Positions 6,390 to 14,847 of a DNA stretch of 41,754 nucleotides are shown piece after piece; position 1 is the stretch's first letter, and each line of letters begins with the position of its first letter. The translations under genes and the position numbers were made by a program. The notes below the pieces were generated by a model. That model was not told the DNA's origin. It saw only the letters and a list, made by a program, of their open reading frames with translations, and did no database searches. This DNA is from Clostridiales bacterium (GTDB lineage Bacteria; Bacillota; Clostridia; Christensenellales; UBA1242), in contig SVIQ01000006.1 of assembly GCA_015069415.1 (NCBI GenBank), positions 1 through 41,754 of the forward strand. The letters run 5' to 3'.

Positions 6390-6648
6390 AAAAAGGGGAT
6401 AAAAAGTCCGCTCCGTTTAAAACAGAAAAAACCATAACCCCCTGAGTGCTTTGCTATAAAACATATATACAATAAATTTAAAAAAATAGCAAGCGATTTG
6501 CATCACTTTTTCAAAGTTTATCAGTTTAAATAATTTAATGGCGTTTTATGCCGTGAAAAATTCTTAACATGAGTAGAAATGGTTTAGGATTATTGCCAAG
6601 GGCAAGAGAAATAGAGTTAAGTTTAATTGTCTCCACCATTAGAATTTT
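6390..6648. other. Gap with one short minus-strand ORF of doubtful status
   Basis: The rest of the roughly 440-base gap between abiH and aspS has no clear gene. A 34-codon minus-strand ORF (6535-6639) begins MVETIKLNSISLALG and ends in FHGIKRH; it has no ribosome binding site. On the plus strand its start region reads tctccaccat, which looks like a tRNA 3' tail without a tRNA. The FHGI-encoding segment (tttcacggcata) also occurs at 1119-1130 in the hairpin block, so this may be part of a dispersed repeat rather than a gene. aagcgatttgcatc here (6491-6504) is also found next to tRNA-Lys(TTT). Confidence 0.25.
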
Positions 6649-6675
6649 AAAAAGAACCTTGTTAGGTTCTTTTTT
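6649..6675 (-). terminator. Terminator of the gatCAB-aspS operon
   Basis: Stem aagaacc/ggttctt with A and T runs on either side, directly after the aspS stop on the minus strand. Confidence 0.75.
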
Positions 6676-6676
6676 A

Positions 6677-8410
6677 TTATTGTCTTAATTTGATATGCAA
6701 TTCGCGTAATTGTTTTTCGCCCGCTTCGATTGGTCCACCCATTAATAAATCTTGCGCTCTACTGTTCATTGGGAATGGAACAACATCTCTAATGTTTGTA
6801 ATGCCTAGCATCAACATTAAAAGTCTTTCAAATCCAGGAGCAACACCGGCGTGAGGAGGTGCACCGTATTGGAATGCAGTGTAAAGAGCTCCAAATCTAG
6901 ATTGAATTTCTTCTTCGCCGTAACCTACAATCTCAAACAATTTAAGCATTACGTCTTTATCTGTATTTCTCACAGCACCAGAAGCAACTTCGTAACCGTT
7001 TGCAACTAAATCATATTGATATGCGTTGATTTCAAGCGGATCGCAAGAGTTAAGTGCTTCTAGTCCTCCATTTGGCATATTGAATGGATTGTGACAGAAT
7101 TCAACTTTTCCTTCATCACTTAGTTCAAACATTGGGAAATCTACAATCCAACAGAATTCAATTCTAGATTTGTCGATAAGGCCAAGTTTTTCACCAGCTT
7201 CAATTCTAAGAAGGCCTGCTAAACGATAGCATTTTTTAGCACTTGCATCGGCAATTACAAAGATATCGTCACCGATTTTTGCACCTGTTTTAGTTTTTAA
7301 ATCTTCACATTCTTTTTCAGTAATAAATTTAACGATAGGTCCTTTTAATGAGCCATCTTCTTGCACTCTAACCCAAGCAAGTCCGCCAGCGCCTTCTGAT
7401 AGCATCAAATCTTGAAGTTTGTCAAAGAAACTTCTTGGTTGATCTTTTGCATTTACAGAGAAACCTTCAATAGTTTTATCTTTGAAAGCCCCAAAAGTTG
7501 TGTCTTTAAACACATCTTCAAGTCCAACCATTTCAATAGAGTTTCTAAGGTCAGGCTTGTCTGTACCGTATTTTACCATAGCCTCTTTGTAAGGTATTTT
7601 TTTGAATGGTCCCTTATTGAATGGGAATTTGCTGTGTTTTGAGAAAAGTTCTTCAACTAATTTTTCAACTACAGAATGAACTTCTTCTTGAGTTGCAAAA
7701 CTCATTTCCATATCGATTTGGTAGAAATCTCCTGTAAGTCTGTCTGCTCTTGGATCTTCATCTCTAAAGCAAGGAGCAATTTGGAAATACTTATCCACTC
7801 CACCACACATTAACAATTGCTTGAATTGTTGAGGAGCTTGAGGAAGCGCGTAAAATTTACCTTTATGAACACGGCTTGGAACTAGATAATCTCTAGCGCC
7901 TTCTGGACTTGGAACAGTTAAAATTGGAGTGTTAACTTCAGTGAAACCCAAACCTCTTAAAAGAGTTCTTGTTTCATAAGCTACATCAGCTCTAAGTGCT
8001 AACATTTCTTGCATTTTGTCATTTCTTAAATCAAGATAACGATGTTTTAATCTTACTTCTTCATTTGTTTTCATGCTATCTTCAATATCGAAAGGAAGCA
8101 TATTTTTAGATTTTGACAAAATCTTAAGTTCAGATATTTCAACTTCAACTTTACCAGATTTTAAAGAAAGATTAACCGTTTCTTCATCTCTTGAAACAAC
8201 GCGTCCTTTAATTGAAATTACACTTTCACGTGAAAGAGATGTCAAAAGTGAATCGTCATAAGTTTTAAGTTGAACTACTCCACTTTTATCTCTAATGTCT
8301 ATAAAAACAATTCCACCATGATCACGAACTGTTTTTACCCAGCCGGCAAGACAGATTTCTTGACCTATCAAACTTTCGTCAACTTCGCCGAGCATCATTG
8401 ATCTATACAT
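6677..8410 (-). CDS. aspS: Aspartyl-tRNA synthetase
   Basis: A 577-residue bacterial-type class II AspRS. N-terminal OB-fold anticodon-binding domain (VKTVRDHGGIVFIDIRDKSGVVQL); motif 2 region FRDEDPRADRLTGDFYQIDMEMSF; a bacterial GAD insertion around residues 280-420; motif 3 GLAPGFERL-type segment present as GVAPGFERLLMLMLGITNIRDV near the C-terminus. The start has an AAGGAGAAAATT ribosome binding site. It is the last gene of gatC-gatA-gatB-aspS, 11 nt after gatB. This linkage suggests a non-discriminating enzyme that charges tRNA-Asn with Asp for amidation by GatCAB; the specificity itself cannot be read off with certainty. Confidence 0.97.
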   Translation of the reverse strand: MYRSMMLGEVDESLIGQEICLAGWVKTVRDHGGIVFIDIRDKSGVVQLKTYDDSLLTSLSRESVISIKGRVVSRDEETVNLSLKSGKVEVEISELKILSKSKNMLPFDIEDSMKTNEEVRLKHRYLDLRNDKMQEMLALRADVAYETRTLLRGLGFTEVNTPILTVPSPEGARDYLVPSRVHKGKFYALPQAPQQFKQLLMCGGVDKYFQIAPCFRDEDPRADRLTGDFYQIDMEMSFATQEEVHSVVEKLVEELFSKHSKFPFNKGPFKKIPYKEAMVKYGTDKPDLRNSIEMVGLEDVFKDTTFGAFKDKTIEGFSVNAKDQPRSFFDKLQDLMLSEGAGGLAWVRVQEDGSLKGPIVKFITEKECEDLKTKTGAKIGDDIFVIADASAKKCYRLAGLLRIEAGEKLGLIDKSRIEFCWIVDFPMFELSDEGKVEFCHNPFNMPNGGLEALNSCDPLEINAYQYDLVANGYEVASGAVRNTDKDVMLKLFEIVGYGEEEIQSRFGALYTAFQYGAPPHAGVAPGFERLLMLMLGITNIRDVVPFPMNSRAQDLLMGGPIEAGEKQLRELHIKLRQ

Positions 8411-8421
8411 AATTTTCTCCT

Positions 8422-9834
8422 TTACATAATTTTTTCTTTTATTTTTTCCATAACCTCACCGGCATTTGCTTTTCCGCGAGTTTCTCTCATCACTTGACCA
8501 ACTAAGAAGTTAAGGATTTTAGGGTCTTGTTCAGCTTTAAACTGAGCAACAACATCTGCTTTTTCTTTTAAAATTTTGTCCAAAACTTCAAACACAATAT
8601 CGCTAGATAAATCTGCCATTATTCCTTGTTTTTTAGCTTCAACTTCCGCATTCAAATTTGTTCCCCAAACAAATGTTAACAAATCTTTTGCTGAATTTCT
8701 TTGAATCTTCTTTTCATCTACTGATTTAATAATCCAAACCAAATTTTCTTTAGAAATGTCTAATTTGTTTCCACCTTTGATTCTTGCTAAAATTTCAGTA
8801 GTGAACCAGTTTGCTACTGACTTTGGTTGGAAGTAATCTTTTAAACATTCCGAGTAAAGATCAGACACTTCTTTTTCTGCTAAGATTACGTCTGTGTCGT
8901 ATTCATTCAAACCGTATTCTTCAAGATATTTTTTCTTCATATCATTTGGAAGCATAGGCATTGTGTCTTTAATTTTTTGAATTTCTTCATCACTAATGTT
9001 TACAGCAAGAAGATCTGGATCTGGGAAGTAACGATAATCTTCACTGTTTTCCTTAGTTCTTAAAGTGAAACTTTCGCCTTTGTCGTTGTCCCATTTCCTA
9101 GTTTCTTGTTCAATTACTCCGCCATCTTCTAAAATTTCTTTTTGTCTTTCAATTTCGTAGTTGATAGCTCTATGGATTGATTTAAATCCCATAATGTTTT
9201 TCATTTCAACTTTTGTACCAAACTCTTTACTTCCTTTTGGACGAAGCGAAATGTTAACATCGGCTCTCATTTGACCTTTTTCCATTTCACAATCTGCAAC
9301 ACCTGCATAGATGTAAATTTGTCTTAACTTTGTTAAAAATTCGATTGCTTCATCTGCTGTTTCCATATGTGGCTCTTTTAAAGCATCTGTAACTAATTCT
9401 ATTAAAGGAACACCACCTCTGTTGTAATCAATTAATGAATCGCTTCCGAAATGCACAAGTTTTCCAGCATCTTCTTCCAAATGAATTCTGTTAATTGGAA
9501 TGTCTTTTTCTCCAACTCTCAAACTTCCGTTGATACAAATTGGTTTTTCCAATTGACTAATTTGATAAGCTTTTGATAAATCAGGATAAAAATAATTTTT
9601 TCTTTCAAAAATTGCAGTATTATTAATTTCAAAACCAAGCGCAAGTCCTGCTCTAATTGTTTGTTCTACAGCGTGCTTATTTAAAACAGGTAAAGCACCA
9701 GGAAGACCAACACAAACTGGACAACAATTGCTGTTTGGTGAGCTACCGTATTCATTTTTACAAGAACAGAAACATTTAGTTTTAGTTCTTAATTCTGCGT
9801 GGACTTCAAGTCCTATAATAACATCGTATTGCAT
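8422..9834 (-). CDS. gatB: Asp/Glu-tRNA amidotransferase subunit B
   Basis: GatB binds the mischarged tRNA and carries the kinase-like site that phosphorylates the aspartyl or glutamyl ester. The N-terminus MQYDVIIGLEVHAEL is diagnostic, followed by a zinc-binding cysteine cluster (Cys 21, 23, 25, 37, 38, 41), GVPLIELVTD and EMKNIMGFKSIHRAI. The C-terminal YqeY-like tail ends LNFLVGQVMRETRGKANAGEV. I start it at ATG 9834, which has GGAGAATAAT upstream and lies 1 nt past the gatA stop. A longer frame would overlap gatA and adds a non-conserved leader. About 470 residues, the normal length. Confidence 0.97.
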   Translation of the reverse strand: MQYDVIIGLEVHAELRTKTKCFCSCKNEYGSSPNSNCCPVCVGLPGALPVLNKHAVEQTIRAGLALGFEINNTAIFERKNYFYPDLSKAYQISQLEKPICINGSLRVGEKDIPINRIHLEEDAGKLVHFGSDSLIDYNRGGVPLIELVTDALKEPHMETADEAIEFLTKLRQIYIYAGVADCEMEKGQMRADVNISLRPKGSKEFGTKVEMKNIMGFKSIHRAINYEIERQKEILEDGGVIEQETRKWDNDKGESFTLRTKENSEDYRYFPDPDLLAVNISDEEIQKIKDTMPMLPNDMKKKYLEEYGLNEYDTDVILAEKEVSDLYSECLKDYFQPKSVANWFTTEILARIKGGNKLDISKENLVWIIKSVDEKKIQRNSAKDLLTFVWGTNLNAEVEAKKQGIMADLSSDIVFEVLDKILKEKADVVAQFKAEQDPKILNFLVGQVMRETRGKANAGEVMEKIKEKIM

Positions 9835-9835
9835 A

Positions 9836-11263
9836 TTATTCTCCAATTTTGTCTTCAATAAGTTTTGCAAGACTTAAAATTTTTGCTTCGTCAAATTTGT
9901 TTGCCATAATTTGAATTCCTAAAGGCATTCCATTTGCACCCTTTCCGAAAGGAATTGACAAAGACGGAATTCCAACAACATTTGCCGAGATTGTAAACAC
10001 GTCTTCTTTGTACGCATCAATAGGACTTGCTTTACTTCCAATCTTGAACGCTTCACCTAATGCTGTAGGTATAATTAAAATATCACAAGCTTTAAATGCT
10101 TTGTTGTACTCTTCAATTAAAGAGCCTTGCAAAGCTTTCGCCTTTTTATAATAAGCATCATAGAAACCAGATGACAACACATAGTTTCCAAGCATAATTC
10201 TTCTTTTAACTTCTTTCCCAAAACCTTCACTTCTGCTTTCCTTGTAGATTTCTTGAAGATTTCTTGCAGTTTCACTTCTTGTTGTGTACTTTACACCATC
10301 AAATCTTGACAAGTTGCTTGTCGCCTCAGCCCAAGCAATAATGTAATAAGTTGAAAGCATTAAATCACTGTTTTTAATGCTAACATCAACAATTTCAAAA
10401 CCGAGAGATTTTAAGGTATTAATAAAATTTGCTAGATTTTGTTCACTATCCGAGCCTTTCGCCATTTCAACGATTTCTTTAGGAACGCCTATTTTTAAAT
10501 TTGAAATGTCGTCATTTAATTTAAGAGAGTAACTATCAACTGGATGTTTTGCACTTGTTGAATCATGTTCATCGTAACCTGCTAAAATTTCCAAAACGAT
10601 TGCATTGTCTTCAACGTTTTTACTAAATATTCCAACTTGATCAAGAGAACTTCCATAAGCTACAATTCCATATCTTGAAATTCTACCATAAGTAGGTTTA
10701 AGTCCGTAAATTCCACAGTAGCTTGCTGGTTGACGAACACTTCCACCAGTGTCAGTTCCAAGAGCTATTGGACACATATCTAAAGCAACAGCGCATGCGC
10801 TACCTCCAGAGCTTCCTCCCGGCACTCTTGTTGGATCAATAGGGTTTAAGGTAATTCCATATGCTGAATTTTCAGTTGAACTTCCCATAGCAAACTCATC
10901 CATATTGGCTCTACCAATGATAATTGCACCTTCATCCAACAATTTTTGAACTGCAGTCGAATTGTACTGTGCAATATATTTTTCTAAAAATTTAGAACTA
11001 CAACTGCAAATTTTTCCTTCATACATAATGTTATCTTTAATGATAACTGGAACACCTGCAAGTTTTCCCTTAAAGCCATTTGCAACTTTTTCATCCATTT
11101 CTTTAGCAATTTCGATTGCATCTTCAAAAACTTCTAAAACAGCATTATATTTTTCATTCTTTTTAGCTTGATCAACAAAAGCAGTTACAACCTCAACACA
11201 AGTTAACTCTTTGTTTAAAATTTTCTCTCTAATTTCTTTAGCTGACAATTTGATAATTTCCAT
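9836..11263 (-). CDS. gatA: Asp/Glu-tRNA amidotransferase subunit A
   Basis: Amidase-signature enzyme that frees ammonia from Gln or Asn and channels it to GatB. The Ser-cisSer-Lys triad can be placed at Lys76 (VIIKDNI), Ser151 (PGGSSGGSACAVA) and Ser175 (GTDTGGSVRQPAS). 475 residues, full length. It begins 2 nt after the gatC stop and ends 1 nt before gatB, so the three subunits are translationally coupled and expressed in equal amounts. Expression is likely set by the attenuator upstream of gatC. Confidence 0.97.
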   Translation of the reverse strand: MEIIKLSAKEIREKILNKELTCVEVVTAFVDQAKKNEKYNAVLEVFEDAIEIAKEMDEKVANGFKGKLAGVPVIIKDNIMYEGKICSCSSKFLEKYIAQYNSTAVQKLLDEGAIIIGRANMDEFAMGSSTENSAYGITLNPIDPTRVPGGSSGGSACAVALDMCPIALGTDTGGSVRQPASYCGIYGLKPTYGRISRYGIVAYGSSLDQVGIFSKNVEDNAIVLEILAGYDEHDSTSAKHPVDSYSLKLNDDISNLKIGVPKEIVEMAKGSDSEQNLANFINTLKSLGFEIVDVSIKNSDLMLSTYYIIAWAEATSNLSRFDGVKYTTRSETARNLQEIYKESRSEGFGKEVKRRIMLGNYVLSSGFYDAYYKKAKALQGSLIEEYNKAFKACDILIIPTALGEAFKIGSKASPIDAYKEDVFTISANVVGIPSLSIPFGKGANGMPLGIQIMANKFDEAKILSLAKLIEDKIGE

Positions 11264-11265
11264 AA

Positions 11266-11541
11266 TTACTCCATAATTCTAGGAACAACAATGCTGTCCT
11301 TTTTTACAATTGGTGAATTTTGTAAAAGTACGTCGACTGGAGTACTTTCTTTAACTTCATCTTCTCTTAATTCAGCCATGTCTATAATATTGAGTTTTCT
11401 CTCTCCTGTTACATTTGCATTTTTTACAACGTCAGCAAGTTCAACAAGGCTTGTAAAATCCTTTTCAAATTCTTTTAATTCATCCTCACTAAACTTTAGT
11501 TTAGACAATTCAGCAAGATGCTCAAGCTCTTTTAAATCCAT
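11266..11541 (-). CDS. gatC: Asp/Glu-tRNA amidotransferase subunit C
   Basis: A 91-residue subunit that wraps and stabilises GatA. LEHLAELSKLKFSEDELKEF and the C-terminal LREDEVKESTPVDVLLQNSP are typical GatC motifs. Ribosome binding site GGGAGAATTT. First structural gene of the operon, about 100 nt downstream of the attenuator terminator. Confidence 0.95.
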   Translation of the reverse strand: MDLKELEHLAELSKLKFSEDELKEFEKDFTSLVELADVVKNANVTGERKLNIIDMAELREDEVKESTPVDVLLQNSPIVKKDSIVVPRIME

Positions 11542-11643
11542 AAATTCTCCCTTTTAATTCTTAAATTCCAAACTATTATATCATTTTTTTTAACAAATAG
11601 AAAACAAATGCGACATAAATTTGAAATAAAAGTTAAACAAAAA

Positions 11644-11681
11644 CTTAAAAAAACCACAAGTTCTATGAGAACCTGTGGTTT
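11644..11681 (-). terminator. Attenuator terminator of gatCAB-aspS (3:4 hairpin)
   Basis: In minus-strand RNA a 14-bp stem (11668-11681 with 11651-11664, one G-U) with a CAU triloop is followed by a U run. It lies between the Asn-rich leader peptide and gatC, in the transcript that enters the operon, so readthrough is required for expression. Confidence 0.85.
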
Positions 11682-11715
11682 GATTGTTTTGTAAGCATGT
11701 CAAAAGGCCCTCATA
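11664..11715 (-). promoter_or_regulatory. Antiterminator of the gatCAB-aspS attenuator (2:3 pairing)
   Basis: UAUGAGGGCC (11715-11706), directly after the leader stop codon, can pair over 10 bp with GGUUCUCAUA (11673-11664), which is the loop and 5' arm of the terminator. The two structures exclude each other. A further 9-bp pairing, AUUGUUUUG of leader codons 4-6 (11760-11752) with CAAAACAAU (11691-11683), would hold segment 2 in a loop when the leader is not translated. All pairings are visible in the sequence; the switching model is inference from known amino-acid attenuators. Confidence 0.75.
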
Positions 11716-11769
11716 TTAAATGTGGTTAAGATTATTATTGTTATTATTATTCAAAACAATATTTAACAT
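11716..11769 (-). CDS. Asn-rich leader peptide of the gatCAB-aspS operon
   Basis: A 17-codon ORF, MLNIVLNNNNNNNLNHI, with nine Asn codons including seven in a row (six AAT and one AAC). ATG 11769 follows AAAAGGAAAATT, a good ribosome binding site. The stop codon is immediately followed by the antiterminator segment, and the terminator hairpin comes 34 nt later. This is the arrangement of amino-acid leader peptides of trp/his-type attenuators, with Asn as the sensed residue. The operon it precedes makes Asn-tRNA(Asn) by amidating Asp-tRNA(Asn). A ribosome slowed on Asn codons would block the codon 4-6 pairing and leave the antiterminator free; a ribosome reaching the stop would cover it. No T-box is present in this leader. 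Confidence 0.85.
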   Translation of the reverse strand: MLNIVLNNNNNNNLNHI

Positions 11770-11790
11770 AATTTTCCTTTTGATGCTTTG

Positions 11791-11819
11791 ATGTTAGCAT
11801 AATTATACCCTTTTGTCAA
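11791..11819 (-). promoter_or_regulatory. Promoter of the gatCAB-aspS leader
   Basis: Minus strand TTGACA (11814-11819), a 17-nt spacer and TAACAT (11791-11796) preceded by TGC (extended -10). The predicted start near 11784 leaves about 15 nt before the leader ATG and a leader RNA of roughly 140 nt up to the terminator. Confidence 0.6.
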
Positions 11820-11901
11820 GCGATTATTTAATATTCCTATAAAATTTGCAAAGAATGATAATATAGTATTTTGCTAGAATGTTTTTCTCATGATAAATAT
11901 A

Positions 11902-11931
11902 AAAAAACTCAAGAAATTCTTGAGTTTTTTA
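11902..11931 (-). terminator. Terminator downstream of the ABC transporter gene
   Basis: 12-bp stem aaaaaactcaag/cttgagtttttt just after the stop at 11936; it works on either strand and separates the transporter from the gatCAB leader. Confidence 0.8.
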
Positions 11932-11935
11932 ATTT

Positions 11936-14689
11936 TTATTCAGTTCTTAATGCGTCAACAGGGTCTTTCTTTGAAGCAATACGCGCTGGTATTAGTCCTG
12001 CAATGAAAGTAAGAGTCATACTAATTAGAACAAGGATTAGCCCCGCAATTGGATTAAGACTAGCAACACCTGAAATACCTGCTAGAGATTTAATTATTAT
12101 ATTAATCGGAATGCAAAGTAGTAGTGTCACAATTATTCCTAAAGCGCCTGAACTAAATCCGATAATCAAACTTTCTGCTGTAAACACGCGTTTAATATCT
12201 TTCTTGCTAGCACCGATACTTCTTAAAATTCCAATTTCTTTAATTCTCTCAAGTACTGAAATGTAAGTAATGATTCCAATCATTATGCTTGAAACAACAA
12301 GAGAAATTGAAACGAATGCGATTAAAACATAACTTATGCCATTTATTATTGTTGTTACACTGCTCATAATTAAACCAATGAAATCATTGTAAGAAATTTT
12401 TTCACCTTCTTCGCAATTTTCATTGTATTCAGCTATGAATGCCACAACTTTATCTTTGTCTGAGAAGCTTTTAAAGTAAAATTCAATAGAGCTAGGTTTG
12501 TCAAGACTTAAAGGAGTAAGTTTATCTTCTTTAACCTCTACATCCTCTCCATTTAACTTACCTGTTACAGCAATGCTTGAATTGTAATAATCAATCAAAT
12601 CTGCAACATAATCACTGTTATAATTTATTCCAGAAGACAAGCAACCTTTGTCTGTTTTTGCTCTTAAAACCGCCACCACTTCAATTGAATTTGTAGAATT
12701 GTTAATTATATCGTCAAGTCTACTATCTAACTCTGTAGGATTGTTTTTAATGTTAACATATGTCTTGTCATTGTTTACATCTTGATAATAATCTGTGTCA
12801 ACCAAAACTTTGTAACTATTATGTTGATTAAGAACATCTAAATAATCAACCTTAATTTCACTCTCTCCACCTTGCATTGTTTTAGTAATATCATTCATTA
12901 ACTCTTGCTTTGAAACAAAACCTAATGCATACATCACGTAATCATCAAGTTCGCTGTTTTTATCTAAAACTAAAACTGCCTCATTTTTCTTTAAGTTTGA
13001 AATTACGTCTTTATTTTCATATTCTGTAGATTTTGCAATAACTTCGTACTGAGATTTAATTAATTCAACATTGTCCATCATAGGATTTACCGCGCCTATG
13101 TCATAAGCTTTAAAAGTTGCAACAGGAATTCCTGCAAACTGTGATATTAGCCCTGCAAACTTAGTTTCAGAAAGTTCCAAAAATTTCTTAGTTTCAAACT
13201 CAGTTGCATCTGTTTCTCCTAAGTACTGCGAAACAATATCTAACGCTAAATCTTGAGATTTTACATCCGCTAAAGCATTTAATTTAATTTCATATTTCTT
13301 GGTCGTGTCATTATACGACACCAACAATCCTGGCATATTGTTTGTTGCATCCTTCGAAATACTTTCGACTTGAAGATATGTTGCACAGAAACTTAAAACT
13401 ATATCATACAATGCTGGGCTTGTTGTTGAAATTTGATAATTATTTTTGTTATACAAATCAACAGAAATATTGTAACCGTAACTAATATTATTCACATAAG
13501 GCTCTATCTTGTCGTAATTGTCTTTAAGATATGCATAAAACTTCTTTAAATCGTTTGTTTTAAGTTGTGAAGTTACTTCTTTCATCATGTCTGTAATTGT
13601 AGTGTCAGCATATATAGCGTCGCCGTCATGATTATTGTCTTTATTTCCGCCACCCATCATGGTTGTAAGCATTGAAGTATAATCAACCGCCGAAGATTGA
13701 ATTGTTAATGGATAATTAGTAAGTGTTTCTTTTTGCACATTATTTATGTAAGTTTGAAATCCACTAGATACTGCTAAAATCAAAGCAATTCCAATGATAC
13801 CAATACTACCTGCTACACTTACCAAAAACGTTCTAGCTTTCTTTGTGATTAAATTTTTAAAACTAAGAGTCAACGCTGTCCAAAAAGACATTTTACGTTT
13901 TTTCTTTTTAGTCTTAACTTCTTTTTCTTCAACATCTTGTGTACTTTCTTTTTCTTCAGTACTTTGTTTAGTTTTATTTTTTATCTCTCGTTTCTTGTAA
14001 GGATTAGTGTCATCTACTACACAACCATCTTTTAAGTAAACAATTCTGCTTGAATAAAGCTCTGCAAGTTCTGGGTTATGTGTAACCATTACAATCAATT
14101 TTTCTTTAGAAATCTTTTTTAAGAGTTCCATGATTTGAAGGCTTGTTTTACTGTCCAATGCTCCAGTTGGCTCGTCTGCTAAAATGATTTCTGGATCGTT
14201 TACGAGCGCTCTTGCAATAGCCACTCTTTGCATTTGACCACCAGAGAGTTGGTTCGGTTTGTTTTTAATCTTATCTTCAAGTCCAACACTTTTTAAGGCT
14301 TCTTTTGCCTTCTCTGTTCTCTCTTTTTTGCTAACTCCTGAAAGAGTTAATGCTAGTTCTACATTTTGTAAAACTGTTAAGTGCGGAATCAAATTATAGT
14401 TTTGAAAAATAAACCCACATCTATGATTTCTGTATGTATCCCAATCCTTGTCTTTGTACTCTTTAGTACTTACCCCATTAATTACTAAATCACCACTGGT
14501 GTACTGATCTAATCCGCCGATAATGTTTAATAGTGTTGTTTTACCGCATCCACTAGGTCCTAAGATTGAGACAAATTCATGATCTCTAAATTCCAAACTA
14601 ACACCATTTAAAGCATGAACAACTTGTTTGTCTTTGTCTTTTTTCTTTCCGATTACGTATGTTTTTCTTACATCTTTAATCTTTAACAT
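11936..14689 (-). CDS. MacB/FtsX-type ABC transporter, ATPase fused to permease
   Basis: A 917-residue single-chain transporter. Residues 1-230 are an ABC ATPase of the MacB/LolD class: Walker A GPSGCGKTT, signature LSGGQMQRVAIARAL, Walker B IILADEPTGALD, switch His in VTHNPE. A Lys/Glu-rich linker (about 235-268) leads to the first membrane helix (FLVSVAGSIGIIGIALILAVSSG). A large extracytoplasmic region of about 470 residues follows, and the C-terminal FtsX domain has three helices with ERIKEIGILRSIGASKKDI. Such mechanotransmission-type transporters export peptides or act on the envelope. Ribosome binding site AAGAAGG; promoter TTGACT-18-TAAAAT upstream. The order is ATPase then permease in one chain. 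The substrate is not predictable from sequence. Confidence 0.9.
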   Translation of the reverse strand: MLKIKDVRKTYVIGKKKDKDKQVVHALNGVSLEFRDHEFVSILGPSGCGKTTLLNIIGGLDQYTSGDLVINGVSTKEYKDKDWDTYRNHRCGFIFQNYNLIPHLTVLQNVELALTLSGVSKKERTEKAKEALKSVGLEDKIKNKPNQLSGGQMQRVAIARALVNDPEIILADEPTGALDSKTSLQIMELLKKISKEKLIVMVTHNPELAELYSSRIVYLKDGCVVDDTNPYKKREIKNKTKQSTEEKESTQDVEEKEVKTKKKKRKMSFWTALTLSFKNLITKKARTFLVSVAGSIGIIGIALILAVSSGFQTYINNVQKETLTNYPLTIQSSAVDYTSMLTTMMGGGNKDNNHDGDAIYADTTITDMMKEVTSQLKTNDLKKFYAYLKDNYDKIEPYVNNISYGYNISVDLYNKNNYQISTTSPALYDIVLSFCATYLQVESISKDATNNMPGLLVSYNDTTKKYEIKLNALADVKSQDLALDIVSQYLGETDATEFETKKFLELSETKFAGLISQFAGIPVATFKAYDIGAVNPMMDNVELIKSQYEVIAKSTEYENKDVISNLKKNEAVLVLDKNSELDDYVMYALGFVSKQELMNDITKTMQGGESEIKVDYLDVLNQHNSYKVLVDTDYYQDVNNDKTYVNIKNNPTELDSRLDDIINNSTNSIEVVAVLRAKTDKGCLSSGINYNSDYVADLIDYYNSSIAVTGKLNGEDVEVKEDKLTPLSLDKPSSIEFYFKSFSDKDKVVAFIAEYNENCEEGEKISYNDFIGLIMSSVTTIINGISYVLIAFVSISLVVSSIMIGIITYISVLERIKEIGILRSIGASKKDIKRVFTAESLIIGFSSGALGIIVTLLLCIPINIIIKSLAGISGVASLNPIAGLILVLISMTLTFIAGLIPARIASKKDPVDALRTE

Positions 14690-14810
14690 TTTAACCTTCT
14701 TTTTTACGTATATATTTTATGACAAATATTATTTTTAAGTCAAGAAAATTAAGAAATATTAATCATTTTTTACAAAAAACTTCAAACCTCACTTAAATTT
14801 TCTGTTTAGT

Positions 14811-14842
14811 AAAAAAATCCGCATTTAATTTACGGATTTTTA
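14811..14842 (-). terminator. Terminator of galE
   Basis: Stem aaaatccg/cggatttt with A and T runs directly after the galE stop on the minus strand. Confidence 0.75.
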
Positions 14843-14847
14843 ATAAT

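Noticed and set aside
6400..6650. tmRNA or SRP RNA in the gap before aspS
   Set aside because: The tctccacca tail suggested a tRNA-like 3' end, but no matching 5' acceptor strand, tag ORF or SRP Alu/GNAR motif is present.
11542..11935. T-box riboswitch upstream of gatCAB
   Set aside because: No T-box sequence (TGGNACCGCG type) or specifier stem is visible; the leader peptide attenuator explains the region better.
11871..12266. 131-codon plus-strand ORF
   Set aside because: It is antisense to the conserved FtsX domain of the ABC transporter and has no ribosome binding site.
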